26,341 nt of DNA from JBBSZK01 sp964354995 (lineage in GTDB: Archaea > Nanobdellota > Nanobdellia > Pacearchaeales > GW2011-AR1). Shown one piece after another: positions 21,982 to 26,341 of this stretch. A program made the translations under genes and the position numbers. Under the pieces are notes generated by a model. That model had not been told where the DNA came from, did no database searches, and saw nothing but the letters and a program-made list of their open reading frames with translations. Positions within the stretch are counted from its first letter, which is position 1. Each line of letters begins with the position of its first letter. Location of the stretch: contig CAYHBQ010000009.1 in NCBI GenBank assembly GCA_964354995.1, forward strand, positions 1-26,341, in the 5' to 3' direction.

Positions 21982-22497
21982 ATGGATGGCCCTCCCGAAA
22001 CTCTCTCTCAATTTGACCAAGAAAAAGAGCGGGAGCTATTGAAGCGACTTGAGGCTACCTTGTTTATTGCGGGAAGGTTCTTATCTTTGCGAGAACTTGT
22101 CTCTTTGACTGATATCAATCCCATTCTTCTGCGCAAATTGCTCGATGACCTGTCAGATCGTTATAAAGATTCAGCGTTAGAAATTGTTAACAAAAGTGAC
22201 CTTTGGAAGATGGATGTTAATCAGGACTATATAGGCATTGTAAACAAGCTTGCTACAGGTAGCACCGAATTCTCGAAGGCCGAACAGGAAACGCTTGCAA
22301 TTATAGCCTATAAACAACCTATGAAACAATCGGTGCTTGTTAAGATACGAGGGAATAAAGCCTACGACCATATCAAAAACTTTGTCGGGTTAGGACTCGT
22401 TATTAAGAAGCGTTCAGGCCATACGTGGGATCTCTCGCTCAATGACGCTTTTTACGATTACTTTAATCTTAACGAGGAAGCGCTTCCGCGCGTGTAG
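21982..22497 (+). CDS. scpB: Segregation and condensation protein B
   Basis: A 171-residue ScpB-family protein with two tandem winged-helix domains, about residues 15-85 and 95-160. The segments L-E-A-T-L-F-I-A-G-R near the start and the later A-E-Q-E-T-L-A-I-I-A-Y-K-Q-P helix are characteristic. It forms a complex with the kleisin ScpA and SMC to condense and segregate chromosomes. ScpA is not in this window. It is immediately followed by a glycosyltransferase gene with overlapping stop/start bases. Confidence 0.9.
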   Translation: MDGPPETLSQFDQEKERELLKRLEATLFIAGRFLSLRELVSLTDINPILLRKLLDDLSDRYKDSALEIVNKSDLWKMDVNQDYIGIVNKLATGSTEFSKAEQETLAIIAYKQPMKQSVLVKIRGNKAYDHIKNFVGLGLVIKKRSGHTWDLSLNDAFYDYFNLNEEALPRV

Positions 22498-22499
22498 TG

Positions 22500-23756
22500 A
22501 TGGTAGATTCCTATACTATTTTTGTGTATGTTATCTCTTATATTGGGTTGTTTACGGCGTGTTTCTATTTATTGAGCTTACGTGCTTATTACTCTAAACC
22601 TCAACCCCGCAGCACGCTTCTGCCTTCGGTGACCATTATTATACCTGCCTATAATGAAGAAGCCACCATCGCACGGACGATTGATTCTGCGCTCGCGTTA
22701 AACTATCCTCGCGCCCAGCTTGAGATTATGGTCATTGATGATGGGAGCAAGGATCGCACCTATGCTCTTGCAAAGGCTTATCAGCAGAAGGGAGTTCATG
22801 TTTTTACTAAGCCTAACGGTGGCAAAGGGTCTGCCCTTAATTTTGCTATACGTTGTTCTAAAAGTGAAATTATCGTGACGATGGATGCGGATACGTTTGT
22901 GGATCCGCAGTGTCTTAGAAAAATGGTTGCCCTCTTTCATTCACCCGATGTTATGGCGGTCACTCCTTCTATGGTCGTGCATAAGGCTCGGACTTTCTGG
23001 CAGAAAGTGCAACAGGTTGAATATTCTTTGGGTGTTTATTTACGTAAGGCTTTTTCTTCTATCAATGTTATGCATGTAACCCCCGGTGCTTTCTCAGCCT
23101 ATCGCCGTTCTTTTTTTGTCACTTATGGGGGTTTCGACGAGCACAATATAACTGAAGATACCGAGATTGCTTTACGCATACAAGATCATGACTATATCAT
23201 TGAGAATGAACCCCATGCGATTATTTATACGGTTGCGCCCCGTTCGTTTAGAGAACTTCTTGGTCAACGCAGAAGATGGTATACGGGCCTTCTCAAGAAT
23301 GTCTGGGCGTATCGCCGTCTTTTCGGGCTACGTAAGGGGCTTATTGGTGTTTTCTCCTTGCCTTTGGCTTTTTTTACAATACTTTCTACCGTTTTTCTTA
23401 CTTCTTACTTTTTTATAAAAACCTTTGATAATTTACGTCATGAATTAAATTATCTGCAATCAATAAATTTTGATTTCATAAATACTCTCGATTTGAATTT
23501 GTATATTGTGCGTTATTTTGCGTATATGCTTTTCAGTTACAAAATATTTCTCTTTAGCCTGCTTTTTACTATCTTTATCGGAGCCTATCTCTACTTTTCG
23601 AAACGGCACGTTCCTAAACAAGAAGGTTTGCTTTCAGGATTCTTCTTGTTTATATTCTTCTATGGAATATTATTTGCTTTTTGGTGGATTGTTTCCTTCT
23701 TTTATACAATTACCAATCGCAAGGTTGTGTGGAGGACGGTGAAACATGCCGATTAA
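22500..23756 (+). CDS. Family 2 processive-type membrane glycosyltransferase
   Basis: A 418-residue GT2 enzyme. After one N-terminal helix comes the GT-A domain with D80-D81-G-S, the D129-A-D131 metal site, the T-E-D triad with general-base D220, and Q256-R-R-R-W260. These D, DxD, TED and QxxRW motifs define the cellulose/hyaluronan/poly-GlcNAc synthase-like group. Three to four membrane helices follow. It should use a nucleotide sugar on the cytoplasmic side to make or extrude a polysaccharide or glycolipid. GTG 22497 is an alternative start. The membrane-anchored thioredoxin-like gene overlaps its 3' end by 11 nt. Confidence 0.92.
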   Translation: MVDSYTIFVYVISYIGLFTACFYLLSLRAYYSKPQPRSTLLPSVTIIIPAYNEEATIARTIDSALALNYPRAQLEIMVIDDGSKDRTYALAKAYQQKGVHVFTKPNGGKGSALNFAIRCSKSEIIVTMDADTFVDPQCLRKMVALFHSPDVMAVTPSMVVHKARTFWQKVQQVEYSLGVYLRKAFSSINVMHVTPGAFSAYRRSFFVTYGGFDEHNITEDTEIALRIQDHDYIIENEPHAIIYTVAPRSFRELLGQRRRWYTGLLKNVWAYRRLFGLRKGLIGVFSLPLAFFTILSTVFLTSYFFIKTFDNLRHELNYLQSINFDFINTLDLNLYIVRYFAYMLFSYKIFLFSLLFTIFIGAYLYFSKRHVPKQEGLLSGFFLFIFFYGILFAFWWIVSFFYTITNRKVVWRTVKHAD

Positions 23757-24381
23757 ACGGAGTTTTTATTTGGGCAGACTTGTCGTTTCTTTTCTTATTG
23801 CAACGACTGTTTTCTTTTTGATTTTTACTCTTGCAGATACTGTTTCTTACTTGAACTATCAAAATACGGCTAATCAAAACAGATTTATTCAAAATGCTTT
23901 GGATGAATTCTCCCGCAATGCAGAAAACATTAGTTGCGATGATGCTGCGCTTCGCTCTTCTCTCGTAGAACTTGATCATGTTGGTAGTTACATCGGATTA
24001 CTTGAACGTCGTTTCGGTTTACGTGATTCACGTGTTCTTGCTGAAAAGAAACTTTACACTCGTCTGCAATTTCAGCATCTTCTTATAATAAAAGAAATTA
24101 ACACGCGATGCGATTCTCGATTTGAGCCTATTATTTTCCTTTACTCAAATGATCCGGATTATATTGACGCGAGTCAGTTTATGGGCGGTATTCTTGGTGC
24201 GTTTAAGGAAAGGGACAGCGCCACATTTATGGTTTATTCTTTTGACGTTTCTATTGGCGATTCAACTGCCAGCTCTCTTGTACAACGGTATAATGTTACC
24301 TCTGTGCCTTCTGTTGTTTTAAAGGAAAGAGAGATTTTGCGCCCGAGTAATATTAACGAACTTGTACGTTATTTTTCTTAG
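23746..24381 (+). CDS. Membrane-anchored thioredoxin-fold-like protein
   Basis: A 211-residue protein with an N-terminal signal anchor (about residues 10-32), a helical stretch and a C-terminal domain ending in Y-N-V-T-S-V-P-S-V-V, which looks like the cis-Pro loop of a thioredoxin fold. No C-x-x-C is present at the expected place, so it would not be a normal disulfide oxidoreductase. Two isolated cysteines (in I-S-C-D and T-R-C-D) remain. It overlaps the GT2 gene and has a GGTGA ribosome-binding site just before its ATG, so it is co-expressed with the transferase. The fold call is tentative. Confidence 0.6.
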   Translation: MPIKRSFYLGRLVVSFLIATTVFFLIFTLADTVSYLNYQNTANQNRFIQNALDEFSRNAENISCDDAALRSSLVELDHVGSYIGLLERRFGLRDSRVLAEKKLYTRLQFQHLLIIKEINTRCDSRFEPIIFLYSNDPDYIDASQFMGGILGAFKERDSATFMVYSFDVSIGDSTASSLVQRYNVTSVPSVVLKEREILRPSNINELVRYFS

Positions 24382-24408
24382 ACGGTTATGATGGACAGCC
24401 ACAATCCA

Positions 24409-24416
24409 TTTAAATA
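24409..24416 (+). promoter_or_regulatory. TATA box of the XRE-family gene
   Basis: TTTAAATA ends 19 nt before ATG 24436. Confidence 0.6.
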
Positions 24417-24435
24417 AAAACCGCCCCCTTGTTGT

Positions 24436-25089
24436 ATGGTTGATCGGCTTGTGGATGTTATCAAAGAGGGGCAGATTGTTACGATTCCTGAATCTCAAGC
24501 CCGTTACGAAGAGCTCTTTGTTTTGCGTGTGCACGAGAAGAGGGACCTTGTTGAGTCGCTTCCCTCTGTTGAATCTAGACGTCGTTCGGGGCGTACTACT
24601 GCTCCACTCATGCCTACACGTGCTCCCCCCAAGTGGCATAGCTATCAGTCAGAGTACACCAAAAACAATGTTGTTAAGGAGCTAAAAGATAACTTCCATT
24701 GGGAGATTGGTAAGGCTCGCAAGGCTCGGGCGTTAACTCGTCTTCAATTGGCAAATGCTCTTAATGTGCCCGAAAACGTAATTAAAATGGTTGAAAATGG
24801 CGAGCTTCCCAGCGATGATTTTGTGCTCGTTAATAAGCTTCAAACTTATTTTGGCATTAATCTTCGCAGAGACGGAAAGACCTTTGAAATGCCGACTCAT
24901 TCCTTGAACTCTTCTTCCAAACCTTCTTCTTTGGGTCCTGCCTATGTGCCTAAGCCCGATTTCAAACGTGCAGATTTATCGCTTGCGGATTTGCAACGCA
25001 TGAAAGAACGTCGTGAGCGGACTCGGCAGACGCCTGGAGAGCAGCCCTCCAAGGATGCGTTTGCGGGCGACGATATTGAGTTGTTTTGA
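24436..25089 (+). CDS. XRE-family helix-turn-helix regulator, MBF1-like
   Basis: A 217-residue protein with a Cro/C1-type HTH at about residues 85-140 (A-R-K-A-R-A-L-T-R-L-Q-L-A-N-A-L-N-V-P). A long flexible, Pro/Ser-rich C-terminal part and a basic R-R-R-S-G-R patch near residue 50 are also visible. The domain resembles archaeal multiprotein bridging factor 1, but the usual N-terminal zinc ribbon with four Cys is absent, so the orthology is uncertain. It has its own TATA box and lies upstream of the rpo11 gene in the same orientation. Confidence 0.72.
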   Translation: MVDRLVDVIKEGQIVTIPESQARYEELFVLRVHEKRDLVESLPSVESRRRSGRTTAPLMPTRAPPKWHSYQSEYTKNNVVKELKDNFHWEIGKARKARALTRLQLANALNVPENVIKMVENGELPSDDFVLVNKLQTYFGINLRRDGKTFEMPTHSLNSSSKPSSLGPAYVPKPDFKRADLSLADLQRMKERRERTRQTPGEQPSKDAFAGDDIELF

Positions 25090-25101
25090 TTACGGGCAAA
25101 G

Positions 25102-25110
25102 TTTTATAAA
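25102..25110 (+). promoter_or_regulatory. TATA box of the Rpo11 gene
   Basis: TTTTATAAA ends 21 nt before ATG 25132. Confidence 0.65.
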
Positions 25111-25131
25111 GCGTTTTTTGCCCTTCTCTCT

Positions 25132-25389
25132 ATGCATATTGATGTTACCTCTTCCTCAAAGGATGATATGGAATTTAAGATAGACAACATTACTCTTGCC
25201 GAGCTCTTTCGCATTTATCTCAATGAACAAGGTGTTAAATTTGCGGCGTGGCGCAGAGAGCATCCATCTAAGCCGATTGTTATGAAGATTCAAACTTCTT
25301 CGGGAACTGTCAAAAAGGCAGTGAGTGATGCCGCTTCTGCTATCCAAAAAGATCTTGATTCGCTCCTTAGTGTTCTGAAGAAGAAATAG
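25132..25389 (+). CDS. rpo11: RNA polymerase subunit Rpo11 (RpoL)
   Basis: An 85-residue protein with the L-subunit layout: an N-terminal strand pair with E-F-K-I-D-N-x-T-L-A-E-L-F-R, then G-V-K-F-A-A-W-R-R-E-H-P, a strand ending in I-Q-T-S-S-G, and a C-terminal amphipathic helix. It pairs with subunit D in archaeal RNA polymerase assembly. The sequence is divergent from textbook RpoL but keeps the E-H-P signature and the length. Confidence 0.8.
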   Translation: MHIDVTSSSKDDMEFKIDNITLAELFRIYLNEQGVKFAAWRREHPSKPIVMKIQTSSGTVKKAVSDAASAIQKDLDSLLSVLKKK

Positions 25390-25420
25390 CTTTATTAAGT
25401 GCCTTTTCATGTTTGTTTTG

Positions 25421-25427
25421 GGAGGTG
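25421..25427 (+). promoter_or_regulatory. Shine-Dalgarno GGAGGTG
   Basis: Lies 4 nt before ATG 25432 and sets the start of the small membrane protein. The nearest TATA-like box, TTTATTAA at 25391-25398, is too far away for a leaderless start. Confidence 0.6.
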
Positions 25428-25431
25428 TTCT

Positions 25432-25623
25432 ATGAATTGTAACTGTCAATGGACTGAAACAATCCTTGCGATTGTTATCATCTTATTTGCGTTTTGGAGC
25501 GTTCAGTGGTCTCAGTGGATCATTGTTATTGCAGCGCTCGTCCTTTTGCTTCACGCATGGATGTGCAAGAGCTGCATGATGTGCCGTGATCATGCTTCGA
25601 AGCCTTCTAAGGGCAAACGCTAA
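25432..25623 (+). CDS. Small Cys-rich two-helix membrane protein
   Basis: A 63-residue protein. Cysteines C3 and C5 sit at the N-terminus and C45, C48 and C51 after the second helix, so both cysteine groups lie on the same side of the membrane, at helix ends (helices about 9-24 and 28-43). The paired spacing could bind a metal. The short basic tail suggests a cytoplasmic C-terminus. Family not recognised. The Shine-Dalgarno start echoes that of the Cys-rich peptide at 3332. Confidence 0.6.
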   Translation: MNCNCQWTETILAIVIILFAFWSVQWSQWIIVIAALVLLLHAWMCKSCMMCRDHASKPSKGKR

Positions 25624-25636
25624 TCGCCTGCCATTA

Positions 25637-25646
25637 TTTTTATATA
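25637..25646 (+). promoter_or_regulatory. TATA box of radB
   Basis: TTTTTATATA ends 21 nt before ATG 25668. Confidence 0.6.
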
Positions 25647-25667
25647 CTTTTTATTTTCATTTCTTTC

Positions 25668-26307
25668 ATGACTAAACTCTCTGCAGGGAGCTACGATCTT
25701 AACCTTTGGCTCCACGGAGGATATGAGTCGGAAGTTATTACTACGTTGTACGGTGGTCCAGGGTCGGGCAAGACAAATTTTTGTCTGCTTGCTGCGGTTT
25801 CACAGGCTAAGAAAGGACACAAGGTTCTTTTTATTGATACTGAAGGCGGATTTTCTACGGATCGCGTTAAGCAACTTGCGGGTGATCAAGCATCTACATC
25901 GCTCGCAAACATCCTTCTTCTGAAACCGACAACCTTTGATGAACAACGAGAGGCGTTTAGGCAATTGCTTCGATATATCTCTAAAGATCATTTTAGTTTG
26001 ATTGTGGTTGATGGAATGACTATGCTCTATCGACTTGAATTTGCACGCGCCCGAGAAGAAGGTCTCTCTGAAGTTCAGAGGCTTAATGCAGAACTCGCGC
26101 GTCAGATGCGTGTTCTTGCTGAAATTGCTCGCAAGCAAGGTCTTCCCGTTCTTGTCACAAATCAACAGTATACGTGGGATAATGATACGCGTATGGTCGC
26201 TGGAGATATTTTGCGTTACTGGAGCAAGTGTTTGATTGAGCTTGTTAACGAAAATGGTAAACGAACGGCTTATTTACGAAAGCATCGAAGTTTAGCGGAG
26301 AGCACAC
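25668..26307 (+). CDS. radB: DNA repair/recombination protein RadB, 3' truncated
   Basis: A RecA/RadA-type ATPase lacking the N-terminal helix-hairpin-helix domain, as expected for the RadB paralogue. The Walker A motif is G29-G-P-G-S-G-K35-T and the Walker B strand is L-I-V-V-D115. The Q-R-L-N-A-E-L and V-T-N-Q segments match the core. The last genuine residues are in the K-H-R-S-L-A-E stretch near the usual C-terminus. The frame runs on into adapter sequence, so the true end is missing. RadB modulates RadA-mediated strand exchange. Confidence 0.9.
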
Positions 26308-26341
26308 AGATCGGAAGAGCGTCGTGTATGGAAAGAGTGTT
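26308..26341 (+). other. Illumina adapter contamination at the contig end
   Basis: Starting with AGATCGGAAGAGC, the final 34 bases follow the TruSeq universal-adapter read-through sequence, with one internal mismatch and a final base that also differs. They are not genomic and should be trimmed. Confidence 0.95.

Noticed and set aside
1..26341. CRISPR array or insertion sequence
   Set aside because: No regularly spaced direct repeats and no transposase-like frame were found on either strand.

Overview
The window reads as a DPANN-type archaeon, most like the Woesearchaeota/Pacearchaeota group. That lineage call is inference from gene content. Archaeal information-processing genes are present: TFE alpha, an Rpo11/RpoL-like RNA polymerase subunit, ribosomal protein eS17, tRNA splicing endonuclease EndA, RadB and a tRNA with an anticodon-loop intron. 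Nearly every transcription unit has a TATA box ending about 19-23 nt before its start codon, which implies mostly leaderless mRNAs. Leucyl- and alanyl-tRNA synthetases are instead of bacterial type, as in small CPR/DPANN genomes.

Layout. 1-2274: the 3' part of a large Ig-repeat surface protein and a small membrane protein. 2321-3698: tRNA-Arg and tRNA-Cys bracketing a stress module (LMW-phosphatase/ArsC-like, PadR regulator, Cys-rich peptide) with paired operator dyads. 3732-6361: GlyRS, a ZIP metal transporter and a HIT protein. 6353-9132, minus strand: an unknown protein, an intron-bearing tRNA(CAU), eS17, a winged-helix protein, EndA and an ASCH/DUF3850 protein. 9205-12904: LeuRS carrying an inserted Nudix domain, an unknown partner gene and a 57-residue zinc-ribbon peptide.

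13018-15383 is the most notable region: a complete diversity-generating retroelement (DGR). It holds a target protein with a variable repeat (VR, 13599-13689), a structured non-coding region with its own TATA box, a template repeat (TR, 14181-14271) and a DGR-type reverse transcriptase. TR and VR differ at 15 of 91 positions. Thirteen of these fall on TR adenines, the signature of adenine-specific mutagenic retrohoming. A 7-bp hairpin lies just after the VR. The RT gene contains a 13-G homopolymer.

15446-26307 returns to housekeeping and envelope functions: UppP, an unknown protein, AlaRS without its C-terminal domain (minus), a coiled-coil gene pair (minus), TFE alpha, a rhomboid protease, a SpoIIM-family membrane protein, ScpB, a GT2 glycosyltransferase, a membrane-anchored thioredoxin-like protein, an XRE-family regulator, Rpo11, a Cys-rich membrane peptide and a truncated RadB. 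The last 34 bases (26308-26341) match an Illumina adapter and are not genomic.
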